A stretch of DNA of 64,000 nucleotides, from the NCBI GenBank assembly GCA_015472025.1, contig BNHL01000001.1, positions 2,019,501 to 2,083,500 on the forward strand, in the 5' to 3' direction. Positions 18,335-26,186 of this stretch are shown piece after piece. The translations under genes and the position numbers were made by a program. The notes beneath the pieces are model-generated. The model saw nothing but the letters and a program-made list of their open reading frames with translations. It did no database searches and was not told the origin of the DNA. The stretch's first letter is position 1; each line of letters opens with the position of its first letter. The stretch is from Cytophagales bacterium WSM2-2 (GTDB taxonomy: Bacteria > Bacteroidota > Bacteroidia > Cytophagales > Cyclobacteriaceae).

Positions 18335-19360
18335 TTAGAAAGAAATCTTTTTAAAAATTTCGATCGATTTATTTAGCATTTCATCTGTAAAATCCAGGTG
18401 AGTGACGAGCCTGATTTGAGTAGCACTGAACATCAGCGCTTTGATATTATTCTCACTGAATTTGGCTAACACTTTTTCAGGGGTGAGGTTTTTTGCAACA
18501 TCAAAGATGACGATGTTGGAATCGACTGGCATCATTGAACTCACCCATCCCAGTTTCTGAATTGCTTCGCCCAATGCTTTTGCTTTCGCGTGATCATCTT
18601 TGAGACGCCTTACATGATTATCGAGTGCGTAAATTCCGGCAGCTGCCAGAAAGCCGGCTTGTCGCATGCCTCCGCCAAACGCTTTCCGCATGCGTCTGGC
18701 CTTAGTCTCGTATTCTTTTTTATAGGCTAATATAGAACCGACAGGAGCGCCCAGTCCTTTGGATAAGCAGATCGAGATCGTATCAAAATGTTTTCCGTAT
18801 TCTAATGGATTGTCACCTGTTTCAGTGATAGCATTGAAGAACCGCGCGCCATCCAGGTGCATCTTTAAGTTTTTTGAACGGGCAAATTCGCTGATGGCTT
18901 TGATCTGCTGAAGTGTGTAGTAGCTTCCAGCTTCCCGTACCACGGTGTTTTCCAGGCTTACCACTGAGCTGATGGCCTGGTGTGGATCTTTATTATTGCT
19001 GATGTTTCCGGTGATTTCGTCAATGGATATTCGTCCACGGTCTCCATCCAGCAGTCTTACACTTACATTACTGTTACCGGCCAGTCCACCGCCCTCATAC
19101 CGGTAGATGTGCGAGCCTTTGTAACAAATGACCTCTTCAAAAGGTTGGGTAAGTACCTTAATTCCGATTTGGTTCGTCATGGTACCGGAAGGGCAGTACA
19201 CGGCCCCATCCATCCCCAATATTTTTGCACATTTTTCTTCCAGTAGAGTTACGGTGGGGTCTTCCCCGAAAACATCGTCACCCACAGGGGCTTGCATCAT
19301 GGCCTGGAGCATTCCAGGCGTGGGTTTGGTCACGGTATCACTGCGTAGATCGATCGTCAT
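18335..19360 (-). CDS. ltaE: Low-specificity threonine aldolase
   Basis: A PLP enzyme that splits threonine or allo-threonine into glycine and acetaldehyde. Seen are DLRSDTVTKPTPGML, GDDVFGEDPTV, LHLDGARFFNA (Asp and Arg that hold PLP) and SICLSKGLGAPVGS with the PLP-binding Lys. At 341 residues it has the standard length. Its stop is 3 bp before the start of rarA, suggesting co-transcription. Confidence 0.95.
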   Translation of the reverse strand: MTIDLRSDTVTKPTPGMLQAMMQAPVGDDVFGEDPTVTLLEEKCAKILGMDGAVYCPSGTMTNQIGIKVLTQPFEEVICYKGSHIYRYEGGGLAGNSNVSVRLLDGDRGRISIDEITGNISNNKDPHQAISSVVSLENTVVREAGSYYTLQQIKAISEFARSKNLKMHLDGARFFNAITETGDNPLEYGKHFDTISICLSKGLGAPVGSILAYKKEYETKARRMRKAFGGGMRQAGFLAAAGIYALDNHVRRLKDDHAKAKALGEAIQKLGWVSSMMPVDSNIVIFDVAKNLTPEKVLAKFSENNIKALMFSATQIRLVTHLDFTDEMLNKSIEIFKKISF

Positions 19361-19426
19361 TATCTAAAAAAATTAAGCGTGGAAGTTACAAAACGAACTA
19401 CGAAAGAGGTAACAGTTTGTTTTTGA

Positions 19427-19458
19427 TTTGGTTTTTACGGTAAGTGGTTCTACTTTTG
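19427..19458 (+). promoter_or_regulatory. Promoter of the initiator tRNA (TTTG-N20-TACTTTTG)
   Basis: TTTG at 19427-19430 and TACTTTTG at 19451-19458 match the Bacteroidota -33/-7 consensus TTTG and TAnnTTTG with a 20-bp spacer. Transcription would give a ~100-nt leader before the tRNA that contains a hairpin (TCCCGA paired with TCGGGA, 19481-19497). Confidence 0.7.
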
Positions 19459-19564
19459 TCGTCCCAAATCGCGGGATAAGTCCCGAGGTTTTCGGGAGCA
19501 GCCTTAGTGAAGGTTGCACCTAAAAAGAGAAAGCATCAGAACAGCAGGTTCTGAGAAGATATAT

Positions 19565-19637
<73 letters not shown>

Positions 19638-19643
19638 CTAAGT

Positions 19644-19690
19644 AACCCTCAAGAGTACCGTTCTCGGTATTTTCTTGGGGGTTTTCTGTT
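19644..19690 (+). terminator. Hairpin terminator after the initiator tRNA
   Basis: AACCCTCAAGA pairs with TCTTGGGGGTT (one G-T pair), with an inner TACCG/CGGTA stem, followed by a T-rich stretch. It starts 7 bp after the tRNA. Confidence 0.75.
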
Positions 19691-19834
19691 TCTAGGGTTT
19701 CCATCTTGTAAACGGAGCTGACAACGAGTTGGTATCTGGTGATTATCGATGACAACAAGGGACTGGCTATAACAGATAATCGAAAATCTTCTGAGTGAGA
19801 TATTTCATAATTTAGGCCTCCATTAAGCAATAGG

Positions 19835-20416
19835 ATGAACGTTGACTTAATTCTTAAAAACGTTGCCAAGCATATCCAGCTTGATAAAACTGAAACTGAA
19901 CTGTATGTTTCATTACTTCATCCTAAAACAATCAAGCGGAAAGAGTTTTTGCTTAAAAAAGGAGATGTCTGTAACACTGAAAATTTTATTACAAAGGGCT
20001 GCTTGAGAGCTTACACAATTGATGAGAACGGATTCGAACACATACTAATGTTCGCCATAGAGGATTGGTGGATAGGTGACCTTTATAGTTTTTTAACCCA
20101 AACTCCGGCCACTTGTTATATTGACGCTCTGGAGGACACTGAGATACTTCAAATTTCAAAGCATGATCTCGACTCACTTTTCCAACGTGTTCCAAAATTT
20201 GAACGCTTTTACCGGATGGTTTTTCAAAATGCTTTGATAGCCCAGCGGCAGCGTATTAATCAAAACCTTTCTTTCACTGCAGAACAGCGGTATTTAAATT
20301 TTATTGACAAATACCCGGAAATGGAACAACGCCTTTCTCAAAAGCATGTGGCCGCGTTTCTTGGTATTACTCCTGAGTTTCTAAGCATGATTAGAAGGAA
20401 AATTGCAAAAGGCTGA
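19835..20416 (+). CDS. Crp/Fnr-family transcription regulator
   Basis: 193 residues. A cyclic-nucleotide-binding-like beta roll (residues ~25-115: KRKEFLLKKGDVCNTENFI, AIEDWWIGDLYSFL, LEDTEILQISKHDLDSLF) leads into a C-terminal winged helix (RLSQKHVAAFLGITPEFLSM). No Cys cluster for an iron-sulfur centre is seen. The recognition helix (TPEFLSMIRR) lacks the E-xx-SR pattern of FNR, so its site probably differs from the FNR-like boxes further right. It is followed by two exported-protein genes whose upstream regions share a near-identical 25-bp segment, so they may be its targets. Confidence 0.88.
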   Translation: MNVDLILKNVAKHIQLDKTETELYVSLLHPKTIKRKEFLLKKGDVCNTENFITKGCLRAYTIDENGFEHILMFAIEDWWIGDLYSFLTQTPATCYIDALEDTEILQISKHDLDSLFQRVPKFERFYRMVFQNALIAQRQRINQNLSFTAEQRYLNFIDKYPEMEQRLSQKHVAAFLGITPEFLSMIRRKIAKG

Positions 20417-20438
20417 TTTCTTAAAATAGTTTATTTTT
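20414..20438 (+). repeat. 25-bp direct repeat, copy 1
   Basis: Begins in the stop codon of the Crp/Fnr gene and reads TGATTTCTTAAAATAG followed by TTTATTTTT. It matches copy 2 (21120-21144) at 23 of 25 positions. Each copy lies just before an exported-protein gene, as a promoter or operator would. Confidence 0.6.
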
Positions 20439-20468
20439 TATTCCCGACAGATGCCAATTCTTTGTGGG

Positions 20469-21122
20469 ATGAAAAATGAATCGGCCATACTTTTTTTCTT
20501 TATACTATTATTTTGCAATAAATCAGCAGCACAAGTTACTCAACTTGAGTTGACAGCAGGGTTTAACAAAAGTGATTTCAGTTCTTTCAACATTAAACCC
20601 TTGGATGAAAAAAATAAATTCTCGGTATCTACGCTTGCGTTCTTTCAAAAATTCTATCGCAACGAAGATTTACCTTACGATGAAACAGGTGTACAGACTT
20701 CAGTTTATCGGAATTTTTCAAAAAGCGCACATTTGGGACCCTCACTCTATTATAACAGTGTTGCAGGATTCTCCGAGAAACTATCATTCCTTTTTTTAGA
20801 CGGAAGGAAGCACCTTGTTGTAGTCGTTATTCCTTCTGTCTTCCATACAGAAAAAGACAACAACGTTAACGGAGATGTATTTATGCAAATACAATATTCG
20901 AGGCCTCTAAAGAATGACTGGAGTGTTCTGACGTACGCTCAACTATTTACCACTTGGAAAAAATTTTCAGAACATACCCGTAGCTTTCAGCAGGTAAGAA
21001 CTGGTGTGGCTTATAAAAATAATCAATTTGGAGTGTCGTTAGATTTCGATGAGTATGGCTCCATCCCGGTCACAAAGACAACCATCGGTATTTTCTTACG
21101 AAAAGTCATCCTGGATAATTGA
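20469..21122 (+). CDS. Exported beta-rich protein, probably outer membrane
   Basis: 217 residues from the ATG at 20469 (an earlier ATG at 20451 would put six residues ahead of the signal peptide). Signal peptide MKNESAILFFFILLFCNKSAAQ. The rest alternates hydrophobic and polar residues with many aromatics (VSTLAFFQKFYRNEDL, GPSLYYNSVAGFSEKLSFLF, VRTGVAYKNNQFGVSLDFDE), as in small outer-membrane barrels. No family recognised. Sits between a Crp/Fnr gene and a YceI gene. Confidence 0.7.
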   Translation: MKNESAILFFFILLFCNKSAAQVTQLELTAGFNKSDFSSFNIKPLDEKNKFSVSTLAFFQKFYRNEDLPYDETGVQTSVYRNFSKSAHLGPSLYYNSVAGFSEKLSFLFLDGRKHLVVVVIPSVFHTEKDNNVNGDVFMQIQYSRPLKNDWSVLTYAQLFTTWKKFSEHTRSFQQVRTGVAYKNNQFGVSLDFDEYGSIPVTKTTIGIFLRKVILDN

Positions 21123-21144
21123 TTTCTTAAACTACTTTATTTTT
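21120..21144 (+). repeat. 25-bp direct repeat, copy 2
   Basis: Begins in the stop codon of the outer-membrane-like gene: TGATTTCTTAAACTAC followed by TTTATTTTT. Matches copy 1 at 23 of 25 positions and precedes the YceI gene by 48 bp. Confidence 0.6.
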
Positions 21145-21192
21145 CCTCTTTTGGTCTCCCGGTAGTTTTGCTGTTATAAAATAAAAAAGAAA

Positions 21193-21759
21193 ATGAAAAC
21201 ATCAGGATTATCAATTGTGGCTTCCTTGGTAACAGGGTTTGCCGTAGCCCAAACAAATTGGTCAGTGGATAAGGCTCATTCACGCCTTGGATTTAGTGTA
21301 TCGCACATGATGGTGTCTGAAACGACAGGATCCATCGAAGTTTATGAGGCCAATATCAGTTCGAAAAATGAAGACTTTAGCGATGCCCTTGTTGAGCTGA
21401 GGGCTGAGGCTGGAAGCATCAACACAGGCGATCCAAACCGTGATAAACATTTAAAGGGTCCCGACTTCTTTGATGCTGAAAAATTTAATGTACTAACTTT
21501 CAAAAGCAAGACGTTCACTAAAATAGAAGGTAAAAAATATAAGGTGACAGGTGACCTGACGCTTCGTGGCATTACCAAGACCGTTACGCTAGAATTGACT
21601 TTTAACGGTATCTACAATAATAACAATAAGACTATTGCTGGGTTTAAAGTAGTAGGCATCTTAAAAAGATCCGATTTTTCGATTGGCTTAAACATCCCCA
21701 GTGCTGTTGTGGGTGATGAAGTAAACATATTGGTGAATGCAGAGTTCGTCAAAAGCTAA
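21193..21759 (+). CDS. YceI family exported protein
   Basis: 188 residues with signal peptide MKTSGLSIVASLVTGFAVAQ. The mature protein shows the YceI lipocalin-like signature: WSVDKAHSRLGFSVSHMMVS, SSKNEDFSDALVEL, DKHLKGPDFFDAEKFNVLTF, GDLTLRGITKTVTL and FSIGLNIPSAVVGDEV. YceI proteins bind isoprenoid-type lipids in a beta-barrel cavity in the periplasm. Its grouping with a Crp/Fnr regulator is common in Bacteroidota. Confidence 0.95.
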   Translation: MKTSGLSIVASLVTGFAVAQTNWSVDKAHSRLGFSVSHMMVSETTGSIEVYEANISSKNEDFSDALVELRAEAGSINTGDPNRDKHLKGPDFFDAEKFNVLTFKSKTFTKIEGKKYKVTGDLTLRGITKTVTLELTFNGIYNNNNKTIAGFKVVGILKRSDFSIGLNIPSAVVGDEVNILVNAEFVKS

Positions 21760-21966
21760 TAGGTTAGTGAGAGTCAGATCAAAACCCTCGGGTCAGTAGG
21801 TCCTGATAACTGGAATCAGGAGGGCGAAAAGTTGGGCAAGGCTCTACAATCGCCCTGAAACGAAAATACTGCATGACAGTGTTTTTCCGATTAGCTTCGA
21901 ATGCGATTAGGTCGTTTTAGCAATCGTGCGAGCTCAAATTTATTTTTTTTGTCCCCACTACCAGAG
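21760..21966 (+). other. Structured intergenic stretch with tRNA 3'-end-like sequence
   Basis: No gene is seen in the 445 bp between the YceI and UspA genes. The stretch holds two adjacent stem-loops (TCCTGAT/ATCAGGA at 21801-21821, GGGCGA/TCGCCC at 21822-21855) and TTGTCCCCACTACCA at 21949-21963. That last piece resembles the 3' end of a tRNA, and of the initiator tRNA in particular (TTGTCCCCGCTACTA). A matching 5' acceptor strand was not found, so it is a fragment or a chance match. A terminator follows directly. It may be an unknown small RNA or a decayed tRNA. Confidence 0.3.
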
Positions 21967-21999
21967 AAAAGCGACTGATTAAGTCGCTTTTTCTTTTTT
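21967..21999 (+). terminator. Rho-independent terminator
   Basis: AAAAGCGACT pairs with AGTCGCTTTT around the loop GATTA, then a T-rich tail. It lies ~200 bp after the YceI stop, which is far for that gene and may mark the end of an RNA in the preceding stretch. Confidence 0.75.
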
Positions 22000-22204
22000 T
22001 GGTGAACCCGAACCCCCACAACTTTAATGAACCCTACCCCGCTGGCTTTGATTCTTTAAAATAAATACGAAAAGCACTTTGGAGACCTTAAGCGAAAAAA
22101 ACAGGTAAGCTGATTGAAGAAATTTATTTTGGGTGGGCCTTCAGAATGGACTTTGATATGCCTAATGAAATGAAGATGTGTCTTACAAAATTTTTCCCAG
22201 TTGG

Positions 22205-22612
22205 TTACGGTACAATCACCAATGGAATTTGAACATCAGCAACCAGTTCGTCCAACGACTGCTTATTGACGGAATCCATCTTTTGCCCAACTACTAAAAA
22301 GTCCGCACCATTTTTTCTGGCGTGATTATTTACCCGGTCAGCTATGAACCCCACCTCCACTTTGAAACTATAGGAAATGCCTTTTCCAACGAGTAGCTCC
22401 GACTCCAGTTTGCTGAATTTTTCTGCTGCCTCTTTTTCGATTTTTCTTTTCATCTCTACCACCTCTCCGTCCTTAGAATAAGGTTTCAAAAACCGATAAG
22501 TGTAAAGTATAGTAAGCGTACAGCCAAGCTCCTGAGTTAATGTAACGGCCCATTTCAATACTTCCTTTGAAGCATCCGAAAAATCAATAATGCATAATAT
22601 CCCTTTCTTCAT
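22205..22612 (-). CDS. UspA-family protein, single domain
   Basis: 135 residues from the ATG at 22612 (the open frame extends upstream but the fold starts at MKKGILCIIDFSDASKEV). A Usp fold is seen: GILCIIDFSD, LTILYTYRF, and GADFLVVGQKMDSVNKQSL followed by VQIPLVIVP. The ATP-binding G-xx-G-x9-GS pattern is not conserved (GQKMDSVNKQS), so it may not bind ATP. It has a -7 element and two FNR-like boxes upstream and is divergent from the sensor kinase gene. Confidence 0.85.
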   Translation of the reverse strand: MKKGILCIIDFSDASKEVLKWAVTLTQELGCTLTILYTYRFLKPYSKDGEVVEMKRKIEKEAAEKFSKLESELLVGKGISYSFKVEVGFIADRVNNHARKNGADFLVVGQKMDSVNKQSLDELVADVQIPLVIVP

Positions 22613-22643
22613 GGTTCCTTTCTTGTATGGTAACCCTCTTCTG

Positions 22644-22709
22644 CAAACATACGGCTTGCAACGAGCGCAGATATTGGCAATCATCAATTAAAAATCTGAT
22701 TTTCATCAT
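22644..22709 (-). promoter_or_regulatory. Promoter with tandem FNR/CRP-like boxes, upstream of the single-domain UspA
   Basis: On the minus strand: -7 element TATGTTTG (22644-22651), an exact TAnnTTTG. Box centred 22702.5 (CTGAT-TTTC-ATCAT, 22696-22709), 55 bp upstream of the -7 centre. Weaker box centred 22680.5 (TTGGC-AATC-ATCAA, 22674-22687), 33 bp upstream. The distal box ends 43 bp before the ATG of the divergent kinase gene and could influence it as well. Confidence 0.65.
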
Positions 22710-22752
22710 ATGAGCATCTTGGCTAAATTGTGAACTTGTAGCCAGATTGTTT

Positions 22753-23991
22753 ATGGATGTGTCCGCTGTACCTAATGAAGCTTTTCGAGAGATTTTTCAA
22801 AGCATGTCCGAGGGGATAATCATAGTAGATGAACAAGGTGGTATTGTAATTGCCAATCCGATGGCTGAACAACTTTTCTTATACCACCAAAATGAACTGA
22901 ATGGAAAACCGCTGGAAAGCTTGCTTCCGGAGCGGCTTCGAAAAGGACATGTAAGCTTCAGAAGGGCATTTAATGATAACCCCAACCCGAGGAGAATGGG
23001 ATTCGGGAGGGATCTCGTTGCGGTGCGGAAAGACGGAACAGAATTCGCAGTGGAGATAAGTTTGAGTTACACAAAAATGAGTGGCAAGCTCCTGGTCATG
23101 GCGTTCATCAGTGACATATCACAGCGAAAAAAAACAGAAGAGGCTCTCTCAAAAAGTGAAGAGCAGTTGATTACCTATGCCGCTGAGCTTGAAAAAAAAG
23201 TAGAAATGCGAACGGAAGCTCTGAATAATACCGTGATTAAACTGGAACAAGAAGTTATAGAGCGAAAAAAAGCAGAGGAAGAAGCCCGAAAGGCATTAGA
23301 AGGGGAAAGGGAGCTAAATGAATTAAAATCAAAATTTGTTTCCATTGCTTCTCACGAATTCCGAACTCCATTAAGCACGGTTCTTAGTTCTGCCTCATTG
23401 ATCCAACAATACAAGGATAAAGGTGACTTGGAAAAAGTGAATAAACATGTGAGTCGAATTAAGTCCTCGGTAAATCATCTCACGGTTATTTTAAACGATT
23501 TCCTGTCGCTGGGGAAATTGGAGGAAGGCAAAGTAGAAGTCAATAATGAACCTATCACGGTAAATGATTTTTTCAATGAAATCGCTGAAGAAGTGAATGC
23601 AACTCTTAGGGAAGGGCAGAGGATCACAGTGAAATGTAGCTCTGATATTAAAGAGATTAATTCCGATCCCCGGATATTGCGAAATATTATGTTTAACCTG
23701 ATTTCGAATGCTAGTAAATACTCGGATGTAAATAAGAACATTCTGCTCGTGTGCGAATCAAATGACGATACAGTCAATTTTAGTGTCCAGGATGAAGGTA
23801 TTGGTATTGCCCCGGAAGATCAAAAGCATTTGTTTGAACGCTTTTTCCGGGCAAGCAACTCTGGAAATATTCAGGGTACTGGACTGGGCCTTAACATTGT
23901 AAAGCGTTATGTTGATTTGCTAGACGGTAGAATCACTTTTGAGAGTGAATTTGGCAAGGGTAGCAAGTTCACCATTAGTATACCAATTTGA
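22753..23991 (+). CDS. PAS-domain sensor histidine kinase
   Basis: 412 residues from the ATG at 22753, no membrane segment, so cytoplasmic. A PAS domain (residues ~8-128: IIIVDEQGGIVIANPMAEQL ... AVRKDGTEFAVEISLSYTKM) is followed by a coiled coil, HisKA (VSIASHEFRTPLSTVLSSAS, phospho-acceptor His) and HATPase_c (NLISNASKYSD, DEGIGIAPEDQKHLFERFFR, GTGLGLNIVKRYVDL). The PAS segment LLPERLRKGHVSFRRAF places a His at the position of the haem ligand of FixL (PExxRxxH), but this motif also occurs in PAS domains not known to bind haem. The regulator gene follows 15 bp later and is the likely partner. Inference: an oxygen or redox sensor for the cbb3 region. Confidence 0.93.
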   Translation: MDVSAVPNEAFREIFQSMSEGIIIVDEQGGIVIANPMAEQLFLYHQNELNGKPLESLLPERLRKGHVSFRRAFNDNPNPRRMGFGRDLVAVRKDGTEFAVEISLSYTKMSGKLLVMAFISDISQRKKTEEALSKSEEQLITYAAELEKKVEMRTEALNNTVIKLEQEVIERKKAEEEARKALEGERELNELKSKFVSIASHEFRTPLSTVLSSASLIQQYKDKGDLEKVNKHVSRIKSSVNHLTVILNDFLSLGKLEEGKVEVNNEPITVNDFFNEIAEEVNATLREGQRITVKCSSDIKEINSDPRILRNIMFNLISNASKYSDVNKNILLVCESNDDTVNFSVQDEGIGIAPEDQKHLFERFFRASNSGNIQGTGLGLNIVKRYVDLLDGRITFESEFGKGSKFTISIPI

Positions 23992-24006
23992 TGTAAAATC
24001 CTCGTT

Positions 24007-25068
24007 ATGAAAAAAATTGTACTTATTGAAGATAATCCGGAAGTACGTGAAAACACAACTGAAATACTGGAACTAGCGGGCTATGATGTAGCCACGGCTC
24101 CAAATGGAAAAATTGGTGTTGAATTGGTCCAGCGTGAAAAACCTGACTTGATCATTTGTGACATCATGATGCCTGACCTCGATGGTTATGGCGTGTTACA
24201 TATTCTAAGCAAGAAACCGGATACCGCTTCCATTCCGTTTATTTTTCTTACAGCGAAGACGGAGAAAACGGATATAAGGAAAGGGATGAACCTTGGAGCG
24301 GATGACTATCTGACCAAACCCTTTGATGATACAGATTTACTAAATGCGATTGAAGCGCGCTTACAAAAAGCAATAATGCACCAGAAGCTGTACGAACCAA
24401 CTTCGGCTGGCCTGGATGAATTCATAAAAGATGCGCAGAAGGTGCTTGCATTGAAGGATTTATGCAAGGACAAGAAAGTAAAATCGGTTAAGAAAAAAGG
24501 TGAAGTATTTGCAGAGGGAGACAGCCCTCTAAATGTTTTCTTTGTAAAGTCAGGGAGCGTGAAAGAATTTAAGTCCCATCCGGATGGAAAAGAATTGATC
24601 ACTTATATTCACAATGAAGGAGATTTCTTTGGATTTGAACCTATCCTTGAGGGCGCTCTTTACGGCCAGTCGGCAGTAGCAATGGTTGACTCGGAAGTCA
24701 TATCCATTCCAAAACAGGATTTCATCACTCTTCTCCAGGGGCACCCGGATGTTTCTCACGGATTCATTTCTCTTCTGTGCAAGAAAGTCGCTGACAAAGA
24801 GAAGCAGTTACTTCATCTGGCTTATAACTCCGTTCGTCAACGTACAGCCGAAGCCTTATTGAAAGTACAGCAAATGAAAGACTCCAATGAGAACATTCCT
24901 GTCTCGCGCGATGACCTCGCCAAGATCGTTGGCACTGCGGCAGAATCGGTAATTCGCGTACTCTCGGATTTCAAAGACGAAAAACTGATCGAGGTTGAAG
25001 GCGGGAAAATAAAGATTATCCAACCCGCAAAGCTTGAAAAAGTTGTACGCTGGAGTGTGGCAAGGTGA
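24007..25068 (+). CDS. Response regulator with receiver, cNMP-binding-like and Crp-type HTH domains
   Basis: 353 residues. Receiver domain at ~3-120: acidic pair E8-D9, phospho-acceptor Asp52 in LIICDIMMPDLDGYG, switch Thr in FLTAKTE and Lys in YLTKPFDD. A beta-roll domain follows at ~155-260 (VKKKGEVFAEGDSPLNVFFV, NEGDFFGFEPIL), then a winged helix (VSRDDLAKIVGTAAESVIRV). The recognition helix keeps the Glu and Arg (AESVIR) that contact the TGA core in FNR and CRP. This one protein merges the roles split between FixJ (receiver) and FixK (Crp-type activator). It is placed between its likely kinase and the cco operon and is the best candidate for binding the TGA-N6-TCA boxes of this region. 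Confidence 0.92.
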   Translation: MKKIVLIEDNPEVRENTTEILELAGYDVATAPNGKIGVELVQREKPDLIICDIMMPDLDGYGVLHILSKKPDTASIPFIFLTAKTEKTDIRKGMNLGADDYLTKPFDDTDLLNAIEARLQKAIMHQKLYEPTSAGLDEFIKDAQKVLALKDLCKDKKVKSVKKKGEVFAEGDSPLNVFFVKSGSVKEFKSHPDGKELITYIHNEGDFFGFEPILEGALYGQSAVAMVDSEVISIPKQDFITLLQGHPDVSHGFISLLCKKVADKEKQLLHLAYNSVRQRTAEALLKVQQMKDSNENIPVSRDDLAKIVGTAAESVIRVLSDFKDEKLIEVEGGKIKIIQPAKLEKVVRWSVAR

Positions 25069-25073
25069 GGAGC

Positions 25074-25748
25074 CTACTTTCCACAGATTACAATTTCTGT
25101 CATGCCTGTTGCAACGGAGTGCGCGTGCGGCATATGGATCAGAAATAATCGTACTACAAGTAAGATGCCTGAAATCACGGAAATAGATGCGGTGATTTTC
25201 TGTGAATTGATACTGAATCTCCGCACGCCCCGTTGAAAAAACTCAGAGAACCCTACTAGTGCCGGTAAGGTGCCCAATCCGAAAAGCAGCATAAAGGCAA
25301 ACCCTTCAATGGGTGCCGGCAAAATTATACAATAGCTAAGTGCGAGGAAAGTTAAGCCACAGGGGAGTAATCCGTTCAGGACACCGAGAAGGATATTTGT
25401 TCCGGGGTTGCGATTTTTCAAGAAATGAGCAAACAATTTTTTCAAGACAATATTTAATCTAGACAATACTGCAATTTTAATTCGCGAGTGAGAAACACCC
25501 GCCAGGCCGATGGCGATCAGGGTCAATCCAAGAATGAGAGACAATAAATTCTGATACTTTGCTATTGGAAGGACATAGCCAATGGATGCCATTATTGCTC
25601 CCATCGCGCCATAAGTAAAAATGCGTCCCATGTTATACAGCAGACGATTTACAATTGCTTTTGCTGTTACGGCCATCGCCAAAGGGCTACACATTCCTAT
25701 GCAATGCAAACTTCCGGTAACCCCTAATATAAATGCAGTCCAGATCAT
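25074..25748 (-). CDS. TauE/SafE-like (DsbD-related) membrane protein of the cbb3 cluster
   Basis: 224 residues with six predicted membrane segments. Motifs LGVTGSLHCIGMCSPLAMAV and LGVLNGLLPCGLTFLAL are typical of the small sulfite-exporter-like/cytochrome biogenesis transmembrane group that often closes cco operons in Bacteroidota. The Cys residues in HCxGMC and LPCG suggest a part in thiol or copper transfer for oxidase assembly, which is inference. Its ATG overlaps the stop of the FixH-like gene by 1 bp, so it is the last gene of the ccoNO-Q-P-G-H operon. Confidence 0.85.
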   Translation of the reverse strand: MIWTAFILGVTGSLHCIGMCSPLAMAVTAKAIVNRLLYNMGRIFTYGAMGAIMASIGYVLPIAKYQNLLSLILGLTLIAIGLAGVSHSRIKIAVLSRLNIVLKKLFAHFLKNRNPGTNILLGVLNGLLPCGLTFLALSYCIILPAPIEGFAFMLLFGLGTLPALVGFSEFFQRGVRRFSINSQKITASISVISGILLVVRLFLIHMPHAHSVATGMTEIVICGK

Positions 25749-26179
25749 CAGATAAAAATTTCCCGCTCGTAGTAATATTCTTTACCATCCATTGACCAGT
25801 ACAACTTCACTTTGTACAATCCTTTTTTCAGGGATGATATTCTGAAAATCTGCTCCTCCGAATGATGAAGCGGAAATCGTTTATCCAGGCTTGCATTCGA
25901 TGGACAAAACAATTCCAACTCACCTTTCTCGATTTTGGTGTTTTCTCCCCATTTTACTTTAAGGCCCAGGTGATCAGTGAAGGTGATCTCAGGTTTTTGC
26001 CGAAGAGCTTCCGTATTGTTCATTCGCTGAATCTGCTCCTGGTATTTAAGTTCTTCTTTGTAATAGTCTTTCGAGACCAGGCTGATGTCTTCTCTAACAC
26101 AAAGTGTTACCAGTGTAGCCATGAAGAGGGCGAACAACACAAACGCAACCATGATCCATTTCCCGAAGTGCATATTCAT
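25748..26179 (-). CDS. ccoH: FixH/CcoH-like cbb3 assembly protein
   Basis: 143 residues. One N-terminal membrane helix (GKWIMVAFVLFALFMATLV) is followed by a CVREDISLVSKDYYKEELKYQEQI segment and a beta-rich periplasmic domain, as in FixH-type proteins that support cbb3 oxidase assembly. The start at 26179 is chosen because GGAG lies 9-10 bp before it and it falls 7 bp after the ccoG stop; an ATG at 26203 would overlap ccoG. An ATG at 26173 is also possible. Confidence 0.85.
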   Translation of the reverse strand: MNMHFGKWIMVAFVLFALFMATLVTLCVREDISLVSKDYYKEELKYQEQIQRMNNTEALRQKPEITFTDHLGLKVKWGENTKIEKGELELFCPSNASLDKRFPLHHSEEQIFRISSLKKGLYKVKLYWSMDGKEYYYEREIFI

Positions 26180-26186
26180 TTTTGTT

